From: Reyranella sp.
GTDB taxonomy: Bacteria > Pseudomonadota > Alphaproteobacteria > Reyranellales > Reyranellaceae
Assembly: GCA_030679805.1 (NCBI GenBank)
Contig: JAUXST010000207.1
Coordinates: 1-13,613 of the forward strand
Reading direction: 5' to 3'
Length of the DNA: 13,613 nucleotides
Shown: positions 1-7,234 of the stretch, piece by piece
Layout of the letters: each line of letters starts with the position of its first letter
Position numbering within the stretch: the stretch's first letter is position 1
Position numbers and translations under genes: made by a program
Notes under the pieces: generated by a model
The model's input: the letters and a program-made list of their open reading frames with translations, nothing else
Databases searched by the model: none
What the model was told of the DNA's origin: nothing

Positions 1-744
1 CTTCCCAAAGCCGAGGAGAGCGGCCTCGCGCCGGTGAACGGTATAAAAATCTGGTACGCCACCTTCGGTAAAGGCGAGCCGGTGGTCCTGCTGCACGGCG
101 GCCTCGCCAACTCGAATTACTGGGGCCACCAGGTGCCGGTGCTGGCCGAGCGCTATCGGGTGATCGTGATGGACAGTCGCGGCCACGGCCGCAGCACGCG
201 CGACGAGCGGCCCTACGGCTATGAGCTGATGGCCTCCGACGTGATCGGCCTGATGGATTTCCTGAACATCCCCAAGGCCGCCGTGGTCGGCTGGAGCGAC
301 GGCGCGATCCTGGGCCTCGAAATTGCCATCCGCCATCGGGCGCGGCTCAGCAAGCTCTTCGCCTTCGCCGCCAACTCCGACCCCAGCGGCGTGAAGGACA
401 TCGCCACGAGCGCCGTATTCAACCAATTCATCGCCCGGGCCGAGAAGGAATACGAGGCGCTGTCGCCGACGCCGGGGCAGTACGAGTCGTTCCTGGAACA
501 GATCGGCAGGATGTGGGCGACCCAGCCCAACTATTTGGCGGCCGACCTCAACGGCATCGCGACGCCGACCTGGATCGTCGACGGCGACCACGACGAGGCG
601 ATCAAGCGCGACAACACGGAATACATGGCGGCCCAGATTCCCTATGCCGGGCTGCTGATCCAGCCCGAGGTCAGCCATTTCTCGTTCCTGCAGGATCCTC
701 GGCAGTTCAACGAGAACGTGATGCATTTCTTGGCGCGGCATTGA
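1..744 (+). CDS. alpha/beta-fold hydrolase, 5' end cut by the window
   Basis: This is an alpha/beta hydrolase that probably cleaves an ester or similar bond of an unidentified small substrate. The reading frame is open from the first base (LPKAEESGLAPVNGIKIWY), and that stretch resembles the usual N-terminus of the family. The true start therefore probably lies just outside the window, and the GTG at 34 is an internal codon. Counting from that GTG, the oxyanion-hole HGG is at 21-23, the nucleophile elbow GWSDG at 86-90 (Ser88), the likely acid is Asp187 in GDHDE, and the catalytic His215 lies in EVSH. All triad elements are present, so the enzyme looks intact. No signal peptide is seen in the visible part. 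The stop is 5 bases before the ATG of the next gene, so the two are surely co-transcribed. The substrate cannot be inferred. Confidence 0.88.
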   Translation, partial: LPKAEESGLAPVNGIKIWYATFGKGEPVVLLHGGLANSNYWGHQVPVLAERYRVIVMDSRGHGRSTRDERPYGYELMASDVIGLMDFLNIPKAAVVGWSDGAILGLEIAIRHRARLSKLFAFAANSDPSGVKDIATSAVFNQFIARAEKEYEALSPTPGQYESFLEQIGRMWATQPNYLAADLNGIATPTWIVDGDHDEAIKRDNTEYMAAQIPYAGLLIQPEVSHFSFLQDPRQFNENVMHFLARH

Positions 745-749
745 GCGAC

Positions 750-2144
750 ATGGCTTCCCCCTTTGCCGGGATCGACGCGGCCGTTGCAGCCTTCGCCCAG
801 GAACAGCAGATCCCGGGCCTCGCCGCCGGCATCGTGCAGGACGGTCGCCTCGTCCATGCCGCGACGGCGGGCCTGGCCGACATCGAGGCCGCGCGCCCGG
901 TCGCGACCGACACCGCCTTCCGCATCGCCTCGATGACCAAGAACATGACGGCGCTCGCCATCCTGTCGTTGCGCGACCAGGGCCGGCTCGCGCTCGATGC
1001 GCCGCTCAGCCAGTACGTGCCGCAGTTCGCGGCGGTGGCGCCGGCCACCAGCGACAGCCCGCCCGTCAGCCTGCGCCACCTGCTGACGCACGTCGCGGGC
1101 TTCGTCACCGACGATCCGTGGGGCGATCGCGTGCTGGGCATGACGCCGGCCGAGTTCGACCAGCTGATCGCCAACGGAAAATTGTTCGCGCGCCCGCCCG
1201 GCATTGCCTTCGAATACTCGAACCTGGGCTACGCGCTGCTGGGCCGCGTGCTGACGAACGTGAGCGGCGAGCCCTACCAGTCCTTCATTCGCCGCACGAT
1301 CCTAAAACCGCTCGGCATGACGCGCACGACCTTCGATGCGATCGAGGCGTCGCGCGGCGACTATGCTTGGGGCTATCGCCTCGACGACGACGCCTGGTCG
1401 CGCGAGCGCATCGAGCCGGACGGTGAGGTGGGCGCCATGGGCGGTCTCGCCACGACCGTGCCGGACTATGCGTGCTACGTGGCGTTCCTGCTCGGCGCCT
1501 GGCCGCCGCGCGACGATCCCGACCAGGGTCCGGTGCGGCGCTCGAGCGTGCGCGAGATGGGGCTGTGGCATGCGCCGCCGCACGCTGACGATCCCGACCG
1601 TCCGTCGCCGCCCGGCGCCTACGGCTACGGCCTCAACAACGCCGCCGATTCAGAGCTCGGCCGCCGCCTGCACCATGCTGGCGGGCTGCCGGGCTACGGC
1701 TCGCATGTGCTGATGATCCCCGACAAGGGCGTCGGCGTCTTCGCCTTCGGCAACCGCACCTACGCACCGATGTCGCGACTGACGCTGCAGCTCGCCACGA
1801 TCCTGCATCCGTCGCTGCCGAAGCCGAAGGTCGCGACATCTCCTTATCTCGAGCGCGCGGTCGCGGCGGCGGTGGCAGCGTATGCGGCGGGCGACATCGC
1901 GGCTGCCCAGCACGTGCTTGCGGTGAATTTCCTGCTCGACATGCCGGCGCGGCTGCGCAACGCCGAGCTCGCGGCCCTGAAAGGGAAGCTGGGCGAGGGC
2001 CGCCTGGAGAAGATCGAACCCGTCCATGCGCTCGGCGGCGCCGTCACGCTGGCCTGCGAGCGCGGCCGTCTGAAGGCAACGATCATCCTGTCGCCCGATC
2101 CGGAGCCGGGGATCCAGAAGCTGACCTTTGCCGTCGAGGAATGA
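750..2144 (+). CDS. serine hydrolase of the beta-lactamase / class C PBP-like family
   Basis: This 464-residue protein has the beta-lactamase/transpeptidase-like fold (family Beta-lactamase, COG1680). The active-site motifs are in order: S61-M-T-K64 (SxxK), Y156-S-N158 (YxN) and H309-A-G-G, which replaces the KTG box as is usual in the esterase-like members. Conserved stretches around the SxxK motif (TAFRIASMTKNMTAL) and the YSN loop (FEYSNLGYALLG) make the fold clear. A C-terminal domain of about 100 residues follows the catalytic core (from about 365). It resembles the lipocalin-like or accessory tails seen in this family, but I do not recognise it. No signal peptide is evident, so a cytoplasmic esterase or peptidase is more likely than a cell-wall enzyme. 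The ATG at 750 lies 5 bases after the upstream hydrolase stop. An in-frame TTG at 741 would overlap that stop and is an alternative start. Confidence 0.9.
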   Translation: MASPFAGIDAAVAAFAQEQQIPGLAAGIVQDGRLVHAATAGLADIEAARPVATDTAFRIASMTKNMTALAILSLRDQGRLALDAPLSQYVPQFAAVAPATSDSPPVSLRHLLTHVAGFVTDDPWGDRVLGMTPAEFDQLIANGKLFARPPGIAFEYSNLGYALLGRVLTNVSGEPYQSFIRRTILKPLGMTRTTFDAIEASRGDYAWGYRLDDDAWSRERIEPDGEVGAMGGLATTVPDYACYVAFLLGAWPPRDDPDQGPVRRSSVREMGLWHAPPHADDPDRPSPPGAYGYGLNNAADSELGRRLHHAGGLPGYGSHVLMIPDKGVGVFAFGNRTYAPMSRLTLQLATILHPSLPKPKVATSPYLERAVAAAVAAYAAGDIAAAQHVLAVNFLLDMPARLRNAELAALKGKLGEGRLEKIEPVHALGGAVTLACERGRLKATIILSPDPEPGIQKLTFAVEE

Positions 2145-2148
2145 AGCT

Positions 2149-2246
2149 GGGGGCGCGCGACTCCTCAGGCGGAGTAACCTCCGCCTTGTGTCGCGCGATC
2201 TTCGTCGATTGCGAACCATGACGCGCCACTGGAGTGGCGCGCCCCC
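2149..2246. repeat. nested palindromic element between convergent genes (REP-like / bidirectional terminator)
   Basis: The whole gap between the two convergent genes is built of inverted repeats. The outermost arms, 2149-2164 and 2231-2246, pair over 16 bases with one mismatch. Inside, 2154-2161 pairs with 2190-2197 and encloses a perfect 8-bp hairpin, AGGCGGAG-TAAC-CTCCGCCT (2167-2186). On the right, 2222-2229 pairs with 2234-2241 (CGCGCCAC-TGGA-GTGGCGCG). Alternative folds are possible because the same GC-rich words recur. There is no T-run, so a classical intrinsic terminator is not obvious. The position suggests that it ends transcription from both sides or is a mobile REP-type palindrome pair. 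Confidence 0.6.
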
Positions 2247-2254
2247 AACGGTGA

Positions 2255-3118
2255 CTACGCCGTCTCGGGCTTCGCCGCCGCCAGATCGTACGGCGGCTTG
2301 GCGAGTTCCTTGGGCGAGAGCGTGAAGAACTCCACGCCCGTCTCGGTGATGCCGACGGAGTGTTCGAACTGGGCCGAGAGCTGCTTGTCGCGCGTGACGG
2401 CGGTCCAGCCGTCGCCCAGCACCTTCACCTGCCAGGTGCCGGCGTTCACCATCGGCTCGACGGTGTAGATCATGCCGGGCTTCAGGATGGGGCCGGTGCC
2501 CGGCTTGCCGTAGTGCAGGATGTTGGGCGCGTCGTGGAAGATGCGGCCGAGCCCGTGGCCGGAGAAATCGCGCACCACGGAAAGCCGCTGGGCCTCGACA
2601 TAGCTCTGGATGGCGTGGCCGATGTCGCCCACCCGGCCGCCCGGCTTGGCGGCGGCAATGCCGCGCATCATCGCCTCGTAGGTGATGTCGCACAGCCGGC
2701 GCGCCTTCACGCCGACGTCACCAGCGTAGAACATGCGGCTGGTGTCGCCGTACCAGCCGTCGAGGATGACGGTGACGTCGATGTTGACGATGTCGCCGCT
2801 CTGCAGCCGCTTCTCGCCCGGGATGCCGTGGCAGACGACATGGTTGATCGAGGTGCAGATCGACTTGGGAAAGCCCCGGTAGTTGAGCGGGGCGGGGATC
2901 GCCTTGTTGTCCAGGATGTAGTCGTGACAGAGCTTGTCGAGTTCACCGGTGCTGACGCCGGGCTGGACGTGGGGCGTGATGAAATCCAGCGTCTCGGCCG
3001 CCAGGCGGCCAGCACGGCGCATGCCCTCGAAGCCTTCGGGGCCGTGAAGCTTGATGGTGCGGTCGTCTCGCCGCCAGTAGTCGTCGCTGTCGTCGACGAA
3101 ATCGCGTGGGCCATTCAT
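2255..3118 (-). CDS. map: type I methionine aminopeptidase
   Basis: This cytosolic metalloenzyme removes the initiator methionine from new proteins. The 287-residue protein carries all five metal ligands of the pita-bread fold: Asp114 (NIDVTV), Asp125 (GDTSRMF), His188 (SGHGLGRIFHD), Glu221 (YTVEPMV) and Glu252 (QFEHSVGIT), plus the substrate-binding His97 in HGIPG. Their spacing is the same as in E. coli MetAP, with an offset of 17 caused by a longer, acidic N-terminus (residues 1-20, several Asp). There is no zinc-finger extension. The ATG is preceded by AAGGG at short distance. The gene is divergent from the CinA-like gene and convergent with the serine hydrolase. It is an expected essential housekeeping gene with no sign of damage. 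Confidence 0.97.
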   Translation of the reverse strand: MNGPRDFVDDSDDYWRRDDRTIKLHGPEGFEGMRRAGRLAAETLDFITPHVQPGVSTGELDKLCHDYILDNKAIPAPLNYRGFPKSICTSINHVVCHGIPGEKRLQSGDIVNIDVTVILDGWYGDTSRMFYAGDVGVKARRLCDITYEAMMRGIAAAKPGGRVGDIGHAIQSYVEAQRLSVVRDFSGHGLGRIFHDAPNILHYGKPGTGPILKPGMIYTVEPMVNAGTWQVKVLGDGWTAVTRDKQLSAQFEHSVGITETGVEFFTLSPKELAKPPYDLAAAKPETA

Positions 3119-3169
3119 GGGCCCTTATTTGGCATGCGATATGGGCGGTAACAAGACCGTGGACGCAGC

Positions 3170-3198
3170 TTGGTCATTTTGGCCCGCTCCGCTAATGT
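3170..3198 (+). promoter_or_regulatory. possible housekeeping promoter for the CinA-like gene
   Basis: TTGGTC (3170-3175) and TAATGT (3193-3198) are separated by 17 bases and lie about 30 bases upstream of the ATG at 3232. Each matches the sigma-70 hexamers at only about half the positions, so this is a weak call. It rests mainly on the spacing and on its place in the 113-base divergent region. Confidence 0.3.
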
Positions 3199-3231
3199 CC
3201 TGAAACCAAAGGAAAATCACGCAGGGCTCCC

Positions 3232-3993
3232 ATGACCGAACCGGCAAAAGTCGTCACCGCCTGCATCCTGGTCATCGGCAACGAGATCCTGAGCGGCCGC
3301 ACCCGGGACTCCAACATCCAGTACCTCGCCACCGAACTGGGCAAGCTGGGCGTTCAGGTGCGCGAATGCCGGGTCATCCCCGATATCGAGGCCACGGTGG
3401 TGGCCACCGTGAACGAGGTGCGCCGGAAGTTCGACTATGTCTTCACCACGGGCGGCATCGGCCCGACCCATGACGACATCACCGCCGACTGCATCGCCAA
3501 GGCCTTCGGCGTCGGCATCTCCGAGCATCCCGAGGCGGTCGCCCGCATGACCAAGCATTACGGCGACGTGGCGCTGTTCACGCCGGCCCGCCGGCGCATG
3601 GCGCGGGTGCCGCACGGCGGCACGCTGGTCGACAATCCGGTCTCGGTGGCGCCGGGCTTCCAGATGGAGAACGTCTTCACCTTCGCCGGCATCCCCAAGG
3701 TCGCCGAGGCGATGTTCCAGTCGATGAAGCACCGGCTGGTCGGCGGCGATCCGGTGCTGTCGCGCACCGTGCGCACCAACCTGCCCGAGGGCATCATCGC
3801 CGAGCCGCTGGGCGCGCTGCAGAAGCGCTACGACGACCTCGACATCGGCAGCTACCCCGCCTTCCGCAACGGCAAGCCCAGCGTCTCGCTGGTGCTGCGC
3901 GGCACGGATGATGCACGCCTGGCCGTTGCCGCGTCGGAGCTGATGGCGACGCTGCGCGCCATGAACGGCGAGGCCGAGGAGTTTGTAGCCTGA
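3232..3993 (+). CDS. CinA/MoCF-type molybdopterin-binding domain protein (competence/damage-inducible protein A family)
   Basis: The protein has 253 residues and matches the N-terminal half of CinA, COG1058. The molybdopterin-binding signature TTGGIGPTHDD is at 72-82, and GNEILSGRTRDSN at 16-28 is the other hallmark of the family. The C-terminal nicotinamide-nucleotide amidohydrolase domain of full-length CinA is absent. This is normal for the short alphaproteobacterial form, which can be annotated as competence/damage-inducible protein A. Family members have been linked to ADP-ribose or NAD pyrophosphatase-type chemistry, but this protein's own reaction is not shown by the sequence. The start at 3232 has only a weak upstream AGGG. 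A stronger AAAGGA lies about 20 bases away, too far to be ideal. The map gene is divergent. Confidence 0.9.
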   Translation: MTEPAKVVTACILVIGNEILSGRTRDSNIQYLATELGKLGVQVRECRVIPDIEATVVATVNEVRRKFDYVFTTGGIGPTHDDITADCIAKAFGVGISEHPEAVARMTKHYGDVALFTPARRRMARVPHGGTLVDNPVSVAPGFQMENVFTFAGIPKVAEAMFQSMKHRLVGGDPVLSRTVRTNLPEGIIAEPLGALQKRYDDLDIGSYPAFRNGKPSVSLVLRGTDDARLAVAASELMATLRAMNGEAEEFVA

Positions 3994-4002
3994 GCGACGA
4001 TT

Positions 4003-4077
4003 GTCATCCTGAGCGTAGCGAAGGATCTCACGCCGGTTGCAAGCGGCGATGAGGTCTTTCGCTACGCTCAAGACGAC
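4003..4077. repeat. REP-like imperfect inverted repeat overlapping the start of the AbrB-family gene
   Basis: Two 27-base arms, 4003-4029 and 4051-4077, are reverse complements except at four positions and enclose a 21-base loop. Each arm contains the core GAGCGTAGCGAAGGATCT or its close variant. This word belongs to a class of dispersed palindromic repeats found in many bacterial genomes. It is easily recognised because one frame translates to LSVAKDL and the other arm to ILRYAQDD. The element begins 9 bases after the CinA-like stop, and its right arm lies inside the annotated N-terminus of the next gene. Confidence 0.75.
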
Positions 4078-5146
4078 CCTTGTGGCCTGGCCGCTCCTGA
4101 TCGCGCTCACGGTGCCGGCGACGGCGCTGCTGCTGTGGCTCCATGCGCCGGCGGCGTTGATGCTGGGGCCGCTGGTGGCGGGCATCGTCTTCGCCTCGGC
4201 CGGCGGCAAGGTGCGCTTTCCCGTGTCCGTCTTTGCCGTGGCCCAAGGCATCGTCGGCTGCCTGATCGCGCGCATGGTGCCGCTCTCGATCGTGGGCGAC
4301 ATCCTGGGCCATTGGGTGCTGTTCTCGACCGGCGTCGTGTCGGTGCTGGTGGCGAGCTGCGGGCTCGGCTGGCTGATGACGCGCCTGCAGATGCTGCCCG
4401 GCACCACGGCGCTGTGGGGCATCAGCCCGGGCGCCGCCTCGGTCATGACCTTCATGGCCGAGGCCTACGGCGCCGACATCCGGCTGGTGGCGCTGATGCA
4501 GTATCTCCGTATCTTCCTGGTGGCGGGGATCGCGGCCCTGGTGGCGCGGCTGTTTGGCGTGAGTTCGTCCTATGGCGCGGCGGCAATCGTGTGGTTTCCC
4601 GAGGTCCACTGGCTGGCGCTGGGCGAGACGCTGGCGCTCGCCGTCCTGGGCCCGCTGCTGGCGCGCACGCTCCGCATCCCGGCCGGCGCCTTCCTGGTGC
4701 CACTGGTCGCGGGCATCGGCCTCACGCATTTCGGTCTCATGACGATCGAGCTGCCGACCTGGCTGCTGGCCGTAAGCTACGCGCTGGTCGGCTGGAACGT
4801 GGGGCTGCGCTTCACGCGGCCGCTGCTGGTCCACGCCGCGCGGGCGCTGCCGCGCATCCTGGTCTGCACGCTGCTGCTGATCGCCATCTGCGGTGGCATC
4901 GCGGCCCTGTTCGTGGTCGTGGCCAGTGTCGATCCGCTCACCGCCTACCTCGCCACCAGCCCCGGCGGCTCCGATTCGATCGCCATCATCGCGGCCTCGA
5001 CCAACTGCGACGTCTCCTTCGTGATGGCGATGCAGACAGTGCGCATGATCGCGGTCCTCCTGCTGGCGCCGGTGCTGACGCAGTTCATCGCGAGGCGGAT
5101 CCAGGTGCCGCCTGGCGTGCCACCGGGTGCGCCGCCGGGCAGATGA
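4049..5146 (+). CDS. AbrB-family (PF05145, COG3180) polytopic membrane protein
   Basis: This inner-membrane protein of about 365 residues has many hydrophobic segments and the internal duplication typical of the AbrB/AmoA-like family. Repeat 1 has GPLVAGI, QGIVGCLI, ISPGAASVMTFMAEAYGAD and MQYLRI. Repeat 2 has VPLVAGI, YALVGWNV, TSPGGSDSIAIIAAST and MQTVRM. The family is often annotated as an ammonia-monooxygenase-like or AbrB transcriptional regulator, but that name is misleading. The protein is a membrane protein, probably a transporter, whose substrate is unknown. The tail is Pro/Gly-rich (about the last 12 residues). The start is uncertain: the ATG at 4049 and a TTG at 4037 fall inside the REP-like repeat, and a GTG at 4082 lies just downstream of it. 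None has a good ribosome binding site. Confidence 0.85.
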   Translation: MRSFATLKTTLVAWPLLIALTVPATALLLWLHAPAALMLGPLVAGIVFASAGGKVRFPVSVFAVAQGIVGCLIARMVPLSIVGDILGHWVLFSTGVVSVLVASCGLGWLMTRLQMLPGTTALWGISPGAASVMTFMAEAYGADIRLVALMQYLRIFLVAGIAALVARLFGVSSSYGAAAIVWFPEVHWLALGETLALAVLGPLLARTLRIPAGAFLVPLVAGIGLTHFGLMTIELPTWLLAVSYALVGWNVGLRFTRPLLVHAARALPRILVCTLLLIAICGGIAALFVVVASVDPLTAYLATSPGGSDSIAIIAASTNCDVSFVMAMQTVRMIAVLLLAPVLTQFIARRIQVPPGVPPGAPPGR

Positions 5147-5158
5147 GGAATGACGGCT

Positions 5159-5185
5159 ACCGCTTCCTTTCTGGAGGAACGCGGT
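5159..5185. terminator. hairpin between convergent genes
   Basis: ACCGCTTCCT (5159-5168) pairs with AGGAACGCGGT (5175-5185) around the loop TTCTGG, with one bulged base. It lies 12 bases after the AbrB-family stop and 20 bases before the end of the opposite-strand methyltransferase gene. There is no clear T-tract, so it may be a weak or bidirectional terminator. Confidence 0.45.
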
Positions 5186-5204
5186 TGCCCAATTTCGCAG
5201 ACCA

Positions 5205-5840
5205 TCAGATGATTCGCGGTCGAAATTCTGCGATCTTCAGATGTCGCGGATGCTTCCAGTCGCCAATGTAGTCAAAAATCCATCCACCTTCGGCCGCAAA
5301 CGTGGCCATCTGATCTCGCGTGTAGTCAAATACCTCATGCGCATGAGACCTGGCCGGATTCTCTCTTGGGCTCGGCACGTCTCGAAAACTGGCAAAAAAG
5401 CGACACCCGGCAGCCGCGTGCATCCGCAGCTTGCGCAGGCACAAAATAATATCATCGGGCGCCAAGTGAGTAAAAATGGATTGCCCAATCCCAAAGTTGG
5501 GGCGCTGATCAAAGCGGTCGAATTCGAACTGACTGGAAATAACAAATCGCGGACGCTTCTCCCGATACGTATCCACGCCAAGCTCGGCGCTTACACCGTA
5601 AATAACCAATTCAATCTTCTTGTCGATCCCGAGATAATGGCGAGGCTCGAGGTATCGGATCAAGTGCACTCCGCCGCGCAAGGATCCGCAGGCCACGTCG
5701 ACGAGAACATCATTCGGCCGCAGGCCTTGTTGCGTGAGGAAATCGAGCTGAAGACGCCCGATGTCATCCCAAAGCCCACCAACGGAATCCCTGTGGCCAT
5801 GATCGTGGATGCTGTCGGCATCGTCATCCCATACCGCCAT
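5205..5840 (-). CDS. class I SAM-dependent methyltransferase
   Basis: This is a 211-residue Rossmann-fold methyltransferase. Motif I is DVACGSLRGG (48-57), preceded by the hydrophobic strand VLVDVA. The acidic residue at the end of strand 2 is Asp73 (YLGIDKK). The later segment GQSIFTHLAPDDIILCLRKL (119-138) fits the motif IV/post-motif helix of this family. The tail has YIGDWKHPR (191-199), a sequence I associate with methyltransferases found in surface-polysaccharide or lipid modification loci. The acceptor substrate cannot be told. The start is well supported by a GGAGGT ribosome site 6 bases before the ATG. Codon use is clearly less GC-biased than in the flanking genes. It is divergent from the sulfotransferase gene, with which it probably forms one acquired unit. 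Confidence 0.87.
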   Translation of the reverse strand: MAVWDDDADSIHDHGHRDSVGGLWDDIGRLQLDFLTQQGLRPNDVLVDVACGSLRGGVHLIRYLEPRHYLGIDKKIELVIYGVSAELGVDTYREKRPRFVISSQFEFDRFDQRPNFGIGQSIFTHLAPDDIILCLRKLRMHAAAGCRFFASFRDVPSPRENPARSHAHEVFDYTRDQMATFAAEGGWIFDYIGDWKHPRHLKIAEFRPRII

Positions 5841-5951
5841 CAGTCGACCTCCGGCCTCGCTTGACGAATTCTAACACAGGCTTTGCGACGAGCATTCCCG
5901 CAGGATAGCCTCAGCTTGATTGCGGCAATCCTCGAAACGTGAGCACTGTCA
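5841..5951. promoter_or_regulatory. divergent promoter region of the methyltransferase and sulfotransferase genes
   Basis: This 111-base gap separates two divergently read genes and must hold a promoter for each. On the - strand a TAGAAT hexamer (complement of 5868-5873) could be a -10 element, about 28 bases before the methyltransferase ATG, but no convincing -35 was found. I see no clear promoter for the + strand gene. Confidence 0.3.
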
Positions 5952-7163
5952 ATGGCCGACCTGGATCTTGATCGCGTCTTCGCATTTCCCATTTCGAAGC
6001 ATATCGGCGCTGACAAGGCGGTCAATGGCGACTGCAATCGCCACATGCGGGCGATGAACAGACGGATCGTCTTGCTGGCGACCAGCCGCTCGGGCAGCGA
6101 ATATCTTTCCGACTTGCTGCAGAAGAACTTCGGCATCGAAGCCCACGAGTATTTGAATCCGCGATCGTCAGTTTCCCGCGGCCATGCGATCGCCGAGGGG
6201 CAAAGTCCCTCGGAATTCCTCAGCGCTCTCAGCCAGCGTCTGCCGAACCGGATCTTTTGCACCAAGGCCAATATGCATGCGCTGATGCCGCTCTTCGAGA
6301 TTGGCGAATTTCCAACCCATATCCGCGAATGGCATTTCATCCACCTCTCTCGCACCAACGTCATCAGGCAGGCGATATCGCTCCTGCTGGCCGAAAAAAC
6401 CGGTGCGTGGCGCGATGATATGGAGCCAACCGACCCAATAGACCTCGACGAACTGACTTACGCCGCGATTGCGTCGCGCATCGAGCAGGTGCTCGCGGCG
6501 CGTGATTGGCTGGATCGCTTTCTGGCATTGTTCGAGATCACGCCGCTGAGGATCAACTACGAGGATCTCCGCGCGAGCCCTCGAGATGGACTCGAACGCA
6601 TTGGGCGCTTTCTGGAGTTGCCCAACTTGAGTCACGATCTCGGAGCGGCACCGGCGTCGAACGCGGGCCCGCGGCAGCAGAGCACACAGCTCAACCAGCA
6701 TCTTGAAGCAGCTTTCAGAACGGAGATGCAGCACCGGCTGAGCACGGGACGGGCGTCACGCGAATTGCTGATTTCCGAACAGGAGGCTGCGGCCATGTCG
6801 ACCGTGCCCGGTCGCCCGCGTCGCTCGGCGCCGAGGCCAAATGGCCCCGTACGGATCGAATGCGCCGGCGGTTTCGAGGGCGAGATCGGCTTCTGCTGGT
6901 TGTATCGGCTGCGCAAAAGGGCGGACGCGGACACCTTTGCGCGCTTCGCGGATAGCGATCAGGCGCGGGCAAACTCCCCGCTGCTCGTGTACGAGAACGG
7001 CGCACCGCTCGGTCCCGCTCACGCCAGTCATGCCATCATTCGAAATACCGGGAGCGGCGCCTACTCGCATTGGAAAGACGATCTCTACTTTTCGACTTCG
7101 GATAATTCGGATCCCAATCTCAATGGCCGCCGGTACGAGATAGCGCTTGGCCCGGGTGGGTGA
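5952..7163 (+). CDS. Stf0-like sulfotransferase with a C-terminal extension domain
   Basis: The 403-residue protein begins with a PAPS-dependent sulfotransferase domain of the Stf0 (trehalose 2-sulfotransferase-like) type, about residues 36-225. The 5'-phosphosulfate loop is TSRSGSEYL (44-52). The 3'-phosphate-binding region is around HLSRTNVIRQAISLLLAEKTGAWR (131-153). The conserved YEDL is at 203-206, followed by a helix ending in RFLELP. It would transfer sulfate to a sugar or other hydroxyl. After a variable linker, residues 343-398 form a separate module (LLVYENGAPLGPAHASH, SHWKDDLYFSTSDNSDP, NGRRYEI) that resembles C-terminal modules seen on other bacterial carbohydrate-active proteins. 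The start is uncertain: ATGs at 6045 and 6054 fit the family N-terminus better, and no start has a good ribosome site. Confidence 0.85.
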   Translation: MADLDLDRVFAFPISKHIGADKAVNGDCNRHMRAMNRRIVLLATSRSGSEYLSDLLQKNFGIEAHEYLNPRSSVSRGHAIAEGQSPSEFLSALSQRLPNRIFCTKANMHALMPLFEIGEFPTHIREWHFIHLSRTNVIRQAISLLLAEKTGAWRDDMEPTDPIDLDELTYAAIASRIEQVLAARDWLDRFLALFEITPLRINYEDLRASPRDGLERIGRFLELPNLSHDLGAAPASNAGPRQQSTQLNQHLEAAFRTEMQHRLSTGRASRELLISEQEAAAMSTVPGRPRRSAPRPNGPVRIECAGGFEGEIGFCWLYRLRKRADADTFARFADSDQARANSPLLVYENGAPLGPAHASHAIIRNTGSGAYSHWKDDLYFSTSDNSDPNLNGRRYEIALGPGG

Positions 7164-7234
7164 TTCCGGATTTTCACGAGCAGGCCCCGTGGTAATGGCT
7201 GGATGCCGACCGGCGAGCGACAAGGAGATTAACC

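Noticed and set aside
1650..2693. 347-codon ORF on the - strand overlapping map and the serine hydrolase
   Set aside because: It is an out-of-frame reading of map plus the antisense of the serine hydrolase, with Arg-rich non-coding composition.
2360..3151. 263-codon ORF on the + strand opposite map
   Set aside because: It is an exact antisense shadow of the methionine aminopeptidase gene, has no recognisable domain and has Val/Asp/Ala-rich composition typical of GC-rich shadows.
3217..4455. 412-codon ORF on the - strand
   Set aside because: It spans the antisense of two genes and the REP-like repeat (hence LSVAKDL/LRYAQDD). There is no domain and no ribosome site.
5868..5873. TAGAAT as a full sigma-70 promoter for the methyltransferase gene
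   Set aside because: No acceptable -35 hexamer at 16-18 bases. Kept only as a weak note on the divergent region.
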